A DNA stretch of 25,781 bases from Chloroflexi bacterium RBG_13_51_52. GTDB lineage: Bacteria; Chloroflexota; Dehalococcoidia; Dehalococcoidales; RBG-16-60-22. The translations under genes were made by a program, and so were the position numbers. The notes beneath the pieces are model-generated. The model made no database searches and had not been told where the DNA came from. It was given only the letters and a program-made list of their open reading frames with translations. Where the stretch lies: positions 1 to 25,781 of the forward strand of contig MGMT01000046.1 of assembly GCA_001796525.1 (NCBI GenBank), written 5' to 3'. Below, one piece after another: positions 14,097 to 20,971 of the stretch; the first letter of the stretch is position 1, and the number at the start of each line of letters is the position of its first letter.

Positions 14097-15011
14097 TTAT
14101 AACACACCCCTTAGCTTCGGATCCACGGCGTCTCTGATACCGTCACCAACCATGTTGAACCCGAACACTAATAACATGATAGCTATTCCTGGAGCTATAG
14201 AAAGCAGCGGATTCTGTAGCAGGTATCTCTGGCCATCGTTTACCATACCACCCCAGGAAGGTGTAGGAGGCATGACACCGATGCCCAGGAAACTCAAACC
14301 AGCTTCACCCAGGACTACCCCTCCTATTCCCATAGTTATCCCCACCATGAGAGGGGGAAAGGCATTGGGGAAAATCTGCGTCAGCATTATTCGCCAGTTG
14401 CTCATACCCATTGCTCGGCCGGCCAAAACGTAGTCGTTCTGCTTCACGCTAAGCGCCAAGCCGCACATCATGCGGCACTGCCCGGGGATAGCGCCGAAGC
14501 CGAGGGCGAAAATCACCACCCCTATACCTCCTCCGGCCAGGCCTGCAATAAGCAAGACCAGGATAATACCCGGCAGAGCCATCAGCGCATCCATAATCCT
14601 CATTATTACGGCGAAAACCCAGCCGCCGAAATGGGCTGCCACCAGTCCCAGCAGCATGCCCACTATGGCAGAAGCAAACACCGCTGAAAAACCGATAATC
14701 AACGAAATCTGTGTCCCGTATATGATACGGCTAAGCACGTCTCTGCCGATCTGGTCAGTGCCCAACCAGTGTTCGGAGCTGGGCCCTTGTTTTGTTGCAT
14801 ATAAGTCCGTTACCAGAGGGTCATAGGGGGCTATCAAGGGAGCAAAAATAGCTGTAAGTATTATTATGACTACAATTATAAATCCTATCAGGTAAAGCTT
14901 ACGCCCGAAGAATACTCTGGCAAAACGTCGCCATTCACTACGGCGCGGCGGTGCCACAGCAGCCCCTATGGCATCAGCAGGTTGTGGTGTAGGTTCGAGA
15001 TTATCTGCCAT
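14097..15011 (-). CDS. oppC: oligopeptide ABC transporter permease OppC-type
   Basis: A 304-residue permease with six predicted helices. It has an OppC N-terminal helix segment (KLYLIGFIIVVIIILTAIF) followed by APYDPLVTDL and GTDQIGRDVLSRIIYG, diagnostic of OppC/DppC proteins. The EAA coupling loop is represented by GRAMGMSNWRIMLTQIFPN. The N-terminal tail is long and proline-rich (EPTPQPADAIGAAVAPP). The start is ATG 15011, which has GAGGAGG 7 nt upstream; an ATG at 15026 overlaps the oppB stop and lies upstream of that ribosome site. It pairs with OppB as the heterodimeric channel. Confidence 0.93.
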   Translation of the reverse strand: MADNLEPTPQPADAIGAAVAPPRRSEWRRFARVFFGRKLYLIGFIIVVIIILTAIFAPLIAPYDPLVTDLYATKQGPSSEHWLGTDQIGRDVLSRIIYGTQISLIIGFSAVFASAIVGMLLGLVAAHFGGWVFAVIMRIMDALMALPGIILVLLIAGLAGGGIGVVIFALGFGAIPGQCRMMCGLALSVKQNDYVLAGRAMGMSNWRIMLTQIFPNAFPPLMVGITMGIGGVVLGEAGLSFLGIGVMPPTPSWGGMVNDGQRYLLQNPLLSIAPGIAIMLLVFGFNMVGDGIRDAVDPKLRGVL

Positions 15012-15022
15012 TCTTGCCCTCC

Positions 15023-15994
15023 TCAAGCTAACCTGATCCTGGGGTCCAGCCAGCCCCAGGCGATGTCAACGATAAGGTTGGAAAATATGATAATAGCGCC
15101 GAACAACAAGACGCCCGCCTGAACGATCTGATAATCGTAATCGAAAATCGCAGTCGTCATCAATCTACCCATGCCGGGGATACCAAAAACAGTTTCAATA
15201 AATACCGAGCCGCCCAGAATCATCCCGATTGCTCCACCCAGGGCGGTAACCACGGGAATCATGGCATTCTTAATCTGGTGCCTGACCACGATAACTCTCT
15301 CTTGTAATCCCTTTGCCCAGGCGGTACGCACGTAATCCGCCCTCATTACCTCGAGCATGCACGACCTCACCAGACGGGCCAGGCCGGCAATGCTCCCTAC
15401 CGCCATTGCCAGAACCGGCATTATTATCTGGCTTATATGTTTCCCGAAATTATCGAGCGGATGAGTCCATCCGTGTGTCGGTAGCCAGCCTAGCTTATAT
15501 GAGAGAAGGTACATCAGCAGGATACCGAGCCAGAAAACCGGTATTGTCATCCCTATATTCGCCAGCGTTGTCAGCGTATTATCCATCCACGAGCCGCGCC
15601 TCAAGGCGCAAATAATGCCGACGAATGTGCCCCCCACTGCACCGATAACGAAGGTTATTAGCCCGATATATGCCGTACGCGGCATACGTTCAGCGATAAG
15701 CTCGCCTATGTCTTGCCCAACGGTTACAGATTTCCCCAGGTCGCCATGGAATATTTTACCCAGCCAGTCAATATATTGCACGGGTAAAGACCTGTCCAAT
15801 CCATATTGATGATATAAAAATTGATATTCTTCCGGGGTGATACGGGTCGTCCCCGACCCACCAACGCTAAACTGCCCCATATAGACCATCAGTGGATCGC
15901 CCGGTAATAGACGTACCAGCAAGAACACCAGCATTGTGACTAGTAGAAGGACGATTATACCAATAATCACACGACGAATAATATAGGCAGTCAT
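15023..15994 (-). CDS. oppB: oligopeptide ABC transporter permease OppB-type
   Basis: A 323-residue inner-membrane permease. It has the OppB/DppB N-terminus (TAYIIRRVIIGIIVLLLVTM, then LVRLLPGDPL), the middle QYGLDRSLPVQYIDWLGKIFHGDLGKS region split over positions 15715-15800, an EAA-type loop AWAKGLQERVIVVRHQIKNA, and a C-terminal DPRIRL. The start ATG 15994 has AGGGAGAG upstream. It is the first gene of oppBCDF and is transcribed from a promoter about 240 nt upstream. Confidence 0.94.
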   Translation of the reverse strand: MTAYIIRRVIIGIIVLLLVTMLVFLLVRLLPGDPLMVYMGQFSVGGSGTTRITPEEYQFLYHQYGLDRSLPVQYIDWLGKIFHGDLGKSVTVGQDIGELIAERMPRTAYIGLITFVIGAVGGTFVGIICALRRGSWMDNTLTTLANIGMTIPVFWLGILLMYLLSYKLGWLPTHGWTHPLDNFGKHISQIIMPVLAMAVGSIAGLARLVRSCMLEVMRADYVRTAWAKGLQERVIVVRHQIKNAMIPVVTALGGAIGMILGGSVFIETVFGIPGMGRLMTTAIFDYDYQIVQAGVLLFGAIIIFSNLIVDIAWGWLDPRIRLA

Positions 15995-16108
15995 GTTATC
16001 TCTCCCTTAACTTATGTCAAAAGCGCTATTTCGGGTAACAAATAGTACCACTTAGCCGTTAATTATTACTTTCCCCCGGTAATCCTGCCGTTTTTCTGTA
16101 TTCAACGA

Positions 16109-16141
16109 GCTCATATATCAGAATTTTCCTGAAATATGAGC
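16109..16141 (-). promoter_or_regulatory. hairpin in the oppB leader
   Basis: GCTCATATATCAG (16109-16121) and CTGAAATATGAGC (16129-16141) pair in 12 of 13 positions around a 7-nt loop. It lies in the roughly 235-nt leader between the opp promoter and oppB. There is no U-tract on the minus strand, so it is not a simple terminator; it could be a protein site or an RNA element. Confidence 0.45.
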
Positions 16142-16236
16142 CCGAACACAACAATTTGGTGCAACGGATGTCGCAAAAGTATTTTTTATGTAATTTTGGG
16201 CGAGTCCTCCGGGAATGATAAACATGATTTTCGCAG

Positions 16237-16265
16237 AGTTTAGCACTATTTGTTAGATATGTCAA
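16237..16265 (-). promoter_or_regulatory. promoter of oppBCDF
   Basis: On the minus strand TTGACA (16260-16265) is followed after 17 nt by TAAACT (16237-16242). The transcript would start near 16230. Confidence 0.6.
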
Positions 16266-16466
16266 ACATCCTGAAAATCGATTGAAACCTGGTTTAAGAA
16301 ACTATTGATAAAATCTCCGGCGGATTATTTTTGGAAAAAGGGAGAATCCCAGTACTTGTCCCGGATATTTATACAGACAATAAGCCCTTTAGTTGGCATT
16401 TTCAGCCCTTATCTCGGTTTTTTAGGGGCTTTTTAAGATTATTTATAACGCCATTTGTCATAATAC

Positions 16467-16546
16467 TTGACAAATTACGTATACAGGAGTAATATTGTAT
16501 TCCATCCCTGGAAAATAGGATGAATCATTCTTCATCCTTTGGATGG
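16467..16546 (+). promoter_or_regulatory. promoter and structured leader of receiver-domain gene
   Basis: TTGACA (16467-16472), 17-nt spacer, TAATAT (16490-16495). The predicted RNA begins near 16502 with CCATCC (16502-16507), which pairs with GGATGG (16541-16546). Nested inside is an 8-bp stem AGGATGAA/TTCATCCT (16517-16538). The ribosome site AGGTGAT follows directly at 16548. Confidence 0.6.
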
Positions 16547-16560
16547 TAGGTGATACTGCC

Positions 16561-16992
16561 ATGGCAAGTAGATGCGAAGTAAATACGGTACTGATTATTG
16601 AAGATGAACCGGATATCCAGAACTTCATCTCCCGCGTGCTGGAACTCGAAGGCTACCGTGTGCTTAAAACAGGTGACGGCAATAGAGGATTGGATATACT
16701 CGGGGAAAATCCCGTCGATCTTTTATTACTCGACCTTCGCCTGCATGGACGTGGCGGCTGGTCGGTTCTCCGAGAAATGAAACGCTCTCAGGCACTGCCT
16801 AAAATACCCGTTGTCGTCATTACAGCTATCGCCGAATCGGCACAGCGCCGCAAGACTTTACGTATGGGCGTCGCACGATACCTCGTCAAACCTTTAAGCG
16901 CCCATAAGTTGAGTATGACTATCGCCGGTATTCTGGATAAAAAGATTGAGCATTTCACCCTTGCTGATAAATATGCCGTCAGCAACGCGTGA
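16561..16992 (+). CDS. stand-alone response-regulator receiver protein
   Basis: A 143-residue single-domain CheY/Spo0F-like receiver. All phosphorylation residues are visible: acidic pair Glu14/Asp15, acceptor Asp58 (LLLLDLRLHG), Thr88 (VVVITA) and Lys110 (YLVKPL). A short helical tail follows, but no output domain. The start is ATG 16561, with AGGTGAT 6-8 nt upstream; an in-frame ATG at 16543 lies within the leader stem. No histidine kinase is nearby, so its partner is encoded elsewhere. It could act as a phosphorelay intermediate or by protein-protein contact. Confidence 0.92.
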   Translation: MASRCEVNTVLIIEDEPDIQNFISRVLELEGYRVLKTGDGNRGLDILGENPVDLLLLDLRLHGRGGWSVLREMKRSQALPKIPVVVITAIAESAQRRKTLRMGVARYLVKPLSAHKLSMTIAGILDKKIEHFTLADKYAVSNA

Positions 16993-17006
16993 GAGATTAA
17001 TTAGGC

Positions 17007-17201
17007 TCATTCACTCGCCCTGGTCACGAATCTCTTGACCCTGCGTTCAAAGACGCTTCTCGCCAGGATAATGCGTCGCTCGCATTTCAGGCACTTTATC
17101 CCTATATCCGCCCCCAGCCTCACCACCTGCCAGTCATACCCGCCGCACGGGTGTTCTTTCTTGAGCCGTACTACGTCGCCGAGATTTATCTCCAGGACCA
17201 T
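17007..17201 (-). CDS. DUF951 family protein
   Basis: A 64-residue protein matching DUF951 (B. subtilis YyzM type) throughout: an INLGDVVRLKKEHPCGGYDW opening, RLGADIGIKCLKC, and a basic C-terminal helix. Cysteines 19, 37 and 40 suggest a metal or small beta-barrel site. Family members are small, mostly uncharacterised and often near translation or chromosome-maintenance genes. It follows pyrF by 26 nt on the same strand, so it is probably co-transcribed. It is convergent with the receiver gene, 14 nt apart. The ribosome site is weak (GAAGAAAT). Confidence 0.85.
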   Translation of the reverse strand: MVLEINLGDVVRLKKEHPCGGYDWQVVRLGADIGIKCLKCERRIILARSVFERRVKRFVTRASE

Positions 17202-17227
17202 TTTATTTCTTCATGTATTTTTATAGA

Positions 17228-18034
17228 TTATTTCAGGTAATCGTTAATACTGTTTCGTAGTTCCTCGGCGGCTTTTCTCGCCGCTGTGGTAAAGTCCTTG
17301 CCTTTAGATGCGTAAAGAATCTGCCGCGATACATTGATGACGGTCTTACATCTTTCCCTGTCCGCTCCGTATTTAACGGTTTTTTCTAATTCCCCTCCCT
17401 GCGCCCCCACCCCGGGTATCAGCAGTGGCACCTCCGGGTATCTATCGCGTATCATCTTGAGTTCTTCGGGATAAGTCGCCCCCACCACCAGCCCCAGGTT
17501 GCCGAACTTGTTCCAGTCATTAACCTTCTCGGCTACGACCTCGAAGAGCATTTTCTGACCACTGTTTGTTTTCACTGAAAGCGACTGGAAGTCCAAAGCT
17601 CCTTTGTTGGAAGTCCTGCACAGGATAAAAATGCCCCGGTCGCGGTAATTTATAAAAGGCTCCAGCGAGTCATAACCGAGGTATGGGCTGGCGGTCATCG
17701 CATCGAATTTATAGTAGTCGAAAAGGCTCCGCGCGTAGGCTTTAGCCGTATTCCCGATATCTCCCCGCTTGGCGTCGATGATTACCGGGATATCCTCCGG
17801 TATGTAGTCCCTGGTCTTTTTGAGAGCTTCCAGCCCTGCATTGCCCGCTGCCTCGTAGAAAGCTATATTAGGCTTGTAGGCACATACCAGGTCGGCGGTA
17901 GCATCGATAATCGCTTTATTGAACTCAAAAATCCCTGTTTTCTCCAGCATCAGCGCCGGGTCCGGGTCAAGCCCCACGCACAACATACTATGGTTCTTTT
18001 TACTTGCTTGCGCCAGCTTTTCGATAAAATTCAT
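17228..18034 (-). CDS. pyrF: orotidine-5'-phosphate decarboxylase, type 2
   Basis: A 268-residue enzyme that converts OMP to UMP, the last step of pyrimidine synthesis, in the cytoplasm. The active-site array is IIDAKRGDIGNTA, with Asp87, Lys89 and Asp92 as the D-x-K-R-x-D-I motif. It starts with the FIEKLAQASKKNHSMLCVGLDPD opening of the longer PyrF type 2 subfamily (mycobacteria, Myxococcus, Chloroflexota) and has the phosphate-binding end LLIPGVGAQGG. The ribosome site is GGGAG. It is preceded by the SWIM-protein gene 71 nt upstream and followed by DUF951. No other pyr gene is in the window. Confidence 0.95.
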   Translation of the reverse strand: MNFIEKLAQASKKNHSMLCVGLDPDPALMLEKTGIFEFNKAIIDATADLVCAYKPNIAFYEAAGNAGLEALKKTRDYIPEDIPVIIDAKRGDIGNTAKAYARSLFDYYKFDAMTASPYLGYDSLEPFINYRDRGIFILCRTSNKGALDFQSLSVKTNSGQKMLFEVVAEKVNDWNKFGNLGLVVGATYPEELKMIRDRYPEVPLLIPGVGAQGGELEKTVKYGADRERCKTVINVSRQILYASKGKDFTTAARKAAEELRNSINDYLK

Positions 18035-18105
18035 GTCGCTCCCGGGTTGCTTAATTTGATATTTTTGGGCGCACTAACCCCTTTGAGATATTTTTATCTG
18101 TAATA

Positions 18106-18381
18106 TTAGTCCTCTTTAAGTCCGGCAGCATCTAACTGCGCCGTGCGTGCTTCCGGAGGCAGCATGTTATCCAGGATTTTTTCCATAGCCATGGTATGAC
18201 AGCATAGCCCCCATTTGGAGAAAAAACTGCAGGTGCAGCGCCACTTGCCGTCTTTGAAATTTACATCGTAGTCGCTGTTCTCACCGTGGAATTTCACTGT
18301 AAGTTCCTGGAAGGTAACCCGGTCTGTTTCTTGAGCGTAGCGTTTGGCTTTTTCTATTTTCCCAATTAAACTCGACTGCAT
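18106..18381 (-). CDS. SWIM zinc-finger protein
   Basis: A 91-residue protein consisting of a SWIM-type zinc finger with short helices around it. The ligands are Cys49 and Cys51 (C-x-C), then Cys60 and His62 in GLCCH, after an extended FHGENSDYDVNFKDGKW strand region. SWIM domains bind DNA or proteins, but the stand-alone short forms are uncharacterised. The start ATG 18381 has an excellent AAGGAGG. The leader contains a possible 31-codon upstream ORF whose stop overlaps this ribosome site. It lies in the same direction as pyrF and may form one unit with it. Confidence 0.85.
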   Translation of the reverse strand: MQSSLIGKIEKAKRYAQETDRVTFQELTVKFHGENSDYDVNFKDGKWRCTCSFFSKWGLCCHTMAMEKILDNMLPPEARTAQLDAAGLKED

Positions 18382-18386
18382 TAACG

Positions 18387-18482
18387 TTACCTCCTTAAAT
18401 TAAAAAGCACTGGTCTCGGCAGGTCCAGCGCTCTTATATCGTTCCGTAATAAGCTGCTTTTCTTTCCGTAGCAATAGCTCAT
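18387..18482 (-). other. possible upstream ORF (31 aa) coupled to SWIM gene
   Basis: ATG 18482 has AGGA 6 nt upstream. It opens 31 codons (MSYCYGKKSSLLRND…) ending at TAA 18387-18389, which sits in the AAGGAGGTAA ribosome site of the SWIM gene. The promoter at 18507-18535 would put this ORF at the start of the transcript. The product is basic and of no known family. Confidence 0.3.
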
Positions 18483-18506
18483 ATTTAGTCCTTCATATGC
18501 CTTTAA

Positions 18507-18535
18507 ATTCTACTCCTTTTTTCCCTGAAAGTCCA
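18507..18535 (-). promoter_or_regulatory. promoter of SWIM-pyrF-DUF951 unit
   Basis: On the minus strand TGGACT (18530-18535), 17-nt spacer, TAGAAT (18507-18512). Transcription would start near 18500, giving a leader of about 120 nt to the SWIM start codon. Confidence 0.45.
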
Positions 18536-18560
18536 GCCGTCCCGTCCTTTTCACGCCTTC

Positions 18561-18589
18561 TTGACAAAATAAACGGAACAAAATAAACT
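18561..18589 (+). promoter_or_regulatory. promoter of surface lipoprotein gene
   Basis: TTGACA (18561-18566), 17-nt spacer, TAAACT (18584-18589), the same box pair as the oppBCDF promoter. It is back to back with the minus-strand SWIM promoter, about 26 bp away. Confidence 0.6.
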
Positions 18590-18652
18590 GGGGAATATTC
18601 CTTAATATAATCAGCCGCTAACACGTACCCGAACACATGAGAAGGAGAAAAC

Positions 18653-20704
18653 ATGAAAAACGGCGTATTTTGGATTATTATGTGTTCGGTGGTAATCTTG
18701 CTTGTTTCCTGTTCAAAATCGCCTTCAGAAAATACGAGTACTACGGCATCTACATATACTACTGCAACATCAACATTCAACCCAACAACATCCACCTCCA
18801 CGCCGTTAATTAGATACAATTTACGCGTATCCGCCGTTCCGGAATGGGGCGGTACCGTTAGTGACGCCAACGGCGCCTATGACAGCGGCGCCAGAGTAAC
18901 CCTGATGGCGGAGCCTTCACCGGGCTATCGGTTCTCTTTATGGTGGGGCGATGTCGCCGAGAGCCGGAAATATTTTCCAAATATCACGATAACCATGGAC
19001 CAAACCCGGAGAATATTCGCTGTATTCGAGCTTATATCAGACTCAACATCCACATCCACATCCACATCCACACCCATACCCATACCCACAACCACACCCA
19101 CACCAACACAAATACCGGTACTAACACCAGCACTAATGCCTATGATGATTGCCGTCCCCGGTGTTATTGCTATCCAGGATATCGAGCATGGCACCACTGC
19201 CGAGGTTTCAAGCGAGGGTTCTATTATCACTATCATGACAAATGATGGTAAAATCCTGACTTTCACGATACCTGCGTCAGCACTATCCGAACAGGAAACT
19301 ATCGCCCTTACCCCGATATCGGATATTACAGGTCTGCCAATCGAAGGGACATTAATCGGCGGGGTTAATATGCTCCCGGAGGGTATTCAATTCTCAGAGA
19401 CATGCTCCCTTGAAGTCCAGATTCCACCTGCCGGGAATCCCATGTGTATACTAGGACTGACTTTTTCATCAAATGATGATCTGTTACACCTAAATCCGGT
19501 TGTAGTTCAAGATTCAACAGCTATAATGTCTATTGACCATTTCTCCAGTGCCGTTTTTACCACAACGCAAGAAGTTTTTTTTGACCTGATGCTTGATTGT
19601 GAAACGGGCATTGGGAAACAAACAATCGATTGGGACCAGTATATTGAAAACCATCTGATCAATGAGTATTTCGGTAGCCACTGGGAAAGAGAACGTATCA
19701 GACAAGGCCAGAATTATATAGAAATCGAATACATGGAGACTAATGGTGACCCCAATGGTTCCCACAATGAGTTCTGGTTCTACCAGTGTCCTATATCTGG
19801 TAATGAATACTCTCGGCTGCGCCAGTACAATTCAAACGGGATACTTATCTACAGTTCCGACCAGATAAATGGCAACGAGGTTTCCCCCAGCCAGACAGCA
19901 ACAGTTTTCACCCCGGATTTTGCAACCAGCGGTCCACCGCCGACAAAAGAACAATTTATTGACGCCATTGAGCAATTACAAGAAAAGAGCTGCGCGGGAA
20001 ACCCCGTATACAAAATCACGATCAGCCCTAGCTGGTGGGCGCCAAAACCCGGCATGAGCAAGCAGTTAGTAGCTGAAGTCCGTGATGCTTATGGTAATCT
20101 TCTTGAAGGCAGGGAGCTTACCTGGTCAAGTGATAATGAAAATGTGGCGCGTGTTGATGCAAACGGGCTGGTCACTTCTGTAGGACTGGGCGATGCATTT
20201 ATTACCGCTACTGCCAAAACTGGAGGTCAGAAAGGGTACGCAGTGATATATGTCTTTAGACTTGATTGCTCGTCTCTTGAGGGTACTTGGACAGGCTACA
20301 GTTCTGGCAGTGTGTATGATAGTACTGATGTCATATACAGGTCAACTGACATTCATATCAATGTAAGTAAAAATGATAATCTGGCTATTGCTTATACCTT
20401 CACTATTTCAGGATCTATCGTTAGTACTCATCGGTATACTGATGCTTTTGGTACGTTTACTTATGATTTTACTGAATCATTTACCGGAACAGGTCGTTGT
20501 TCTTTACTTTCGGATAATGGCTGGTATATTTACTGCCTGGGTATCTTCTTCAGAGATCCTGTATATCAAGGAACCTGGACTTATAGTAATAATGCTGGAT
20601 CTTGGTCGACAGAATTTTATTGCACCATCTTTTTAATCGACGAAAACACTTTTAAGTTCCGTCCTAATGTTTTTAGTGTTGACATAATTGCACATCGAAA
20701 TTAA
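18653..20704 (+). CDS. surface lipoprotein with InlB-like and Big_2-like domains
   Basis: A 683-residue exported protein. It has a lipoprotein signal (lipobox LVSC, Cys20) and a Ser/Thr-rich stalk (21-52). A divergent InlB B-repeat-like module follows (about 54-126, YNLRVSAVPEWGGTVS to FAVFE), then a second Ser/Thr/Pro linker (130-160) encoded by a hexanucleotide repeat. A beta-rich middle begins IAVPGVIAIQDIEHG. A bacterial Ig-like Big_2 domain spans about 453-535 (SKQLVAEVRDAYGNLLEGRELTWSS splits here), and a C-terminal beta-rich domain with many Ser/Tyr ends the protein. The start ATG has AGAAGGAG upstream. The middle and C-terminal parts fit no family I recognise. It is probably a cell-surface adhesin or structural protein, with its own promoter and no operon partners. 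Confidence 0.8.
   Translation: MKNGVFWIIMCSVVILLVSCSKSPSENTSTTASTYTTATSTFNPTTSTSTPLIRYNLRVSAVPEWGGTVSDANGAYDSGARVTLMAEPSPGYRFSLWWGDVAESRKYFPNITITMDQTRRIFAVFELISDSTSTSTSTSTPIPIPTTTPTPTQIPVLTPALMPMMIAVPGVIAIQDIEHGTTAEVSSEGSIITIMTNDGKILTFTIPASALSEQETIALTPISDITGLPIEGTLIGGVNMLPEGIQFSETCSLEVQIPPAGNPMCILGLTFSSNDDLLHLNPVVVQDSTAIMSIDHFSSAVFTTTQEVFFDLMLDCETGIGKQTIDWDQYIENHLINEYFGSHWERERIRQGQNYIEIEYMETNGDPNGSHNEFWFYQCPISGNEYSRLRQYNSNGILIYSSDQINGNEVSPSQTATVFTPDFATSGPPPTKEQFIDAIEQLQEKSCAGNPVYKITISPSWWAPKPGMSKQLVAEVRDAYGNLLEGRELTWSSDNENVARVDANGLVTSVGLGDAFITATAKTGGQKGYAVIYVFRLDCSSLEGTWTGYSSGSVYDSTDVIYRSTDIHINVSKNDNLAIAYTFTISGSIVSTHRYTDAFGTFTYDFTESFTGTGRCSLLSDNGWYIYCLGIFFRDPVYQGTWTYSNNAGSWSTEFYCTIFLIDENTFKFRPNVFSVDIIAHRN
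19043..19109 (+). repeat. in-frame hexanucleotide repeat encoding Ser-Thr/Pro-Thr linker
   Basis: Four and a half units of TCCACA (19049-19072) follow TCAACA and then decay into CCCATA, CCCACA and related hexamers. The unit is six bases, so changes in copy number would lengthen or shorten the linker without shifting the frame. Confidence 0.75.
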
Positions 20705-20927
20705 TCTCTTATAGATACACATGAATTGATATCAAGTTTTTTCTTTGGTTGCTGATATGTATATTAAACATCACTGAAGCGAGAAAAAGTTTAATTATTC
20801 AAAATACATATACAGTACCGCTAAAATATACCAATCTTTAAAATAATGACAACTTCGCATCACGCACAGAAAATATCCTTGGCGGTTCGTCATAGCCACC
20901 TGGTGTTGTCATGTCACTATCAACCCT

Positions 20928-20956
20928 TTGACATCAGACCCCGCTGATTCTATAAT
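20928..20956 (+). promoter_or_regulatory. perfect consensus promoter of pfk-aldolase operon
   Basis: TTGACA (20928-20933), exactly 17 nt, TATAAT (20951-20956). The expected start of transcription, near 20963, leaves under 10 nt before ATG 20972, with AAGGA (20965-20969) almost at the RNA 5' end. Confidence 0.85.
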
Positions 20957-20971
20957 GCCAGTTGAAGGACG

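Larger units (their letters stand above)
15995..16560. other. divergent intergenic region between oppB and the receiver-domain gene
   Basis: No protein gene is supported. It holds the oppB leader with a 13-bp hairpin (16109-16141), the minus-strand promoter (16237-16265), the plus-strand promoter (16467-16495) and the structured leader of the receiver gene. Between 16381 and 16435 there is a weak dyad AGCCC/GGGCT followed by TTTTT (16404-16434), terminator-like, with no gene known to end there. Confidence 0.5.

Noticed and set aside
16059..16265. Minus-strand ORF (68 codons) upstream of oppB
   Set aside because: Its putative start overlaps the -35 box of the opp promoter, so it would not be transcribed whole, and it spans a hairpin.
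16404..16434. Terminator-like dyad followed by TTTTT on the plus strand
   Set aside because: Only five pairs, and no plus-strand gene or clear small-RNA promoter ends there; kept only as a note in the gap description.
20846..20912. Inverted repeat ATGACAAC / GTTGTCAT before the pfk promoter
   Set aside because: Arms of 8 bp are 51 nt apart with no supporting structure; likely chance in AT-rich DNA.
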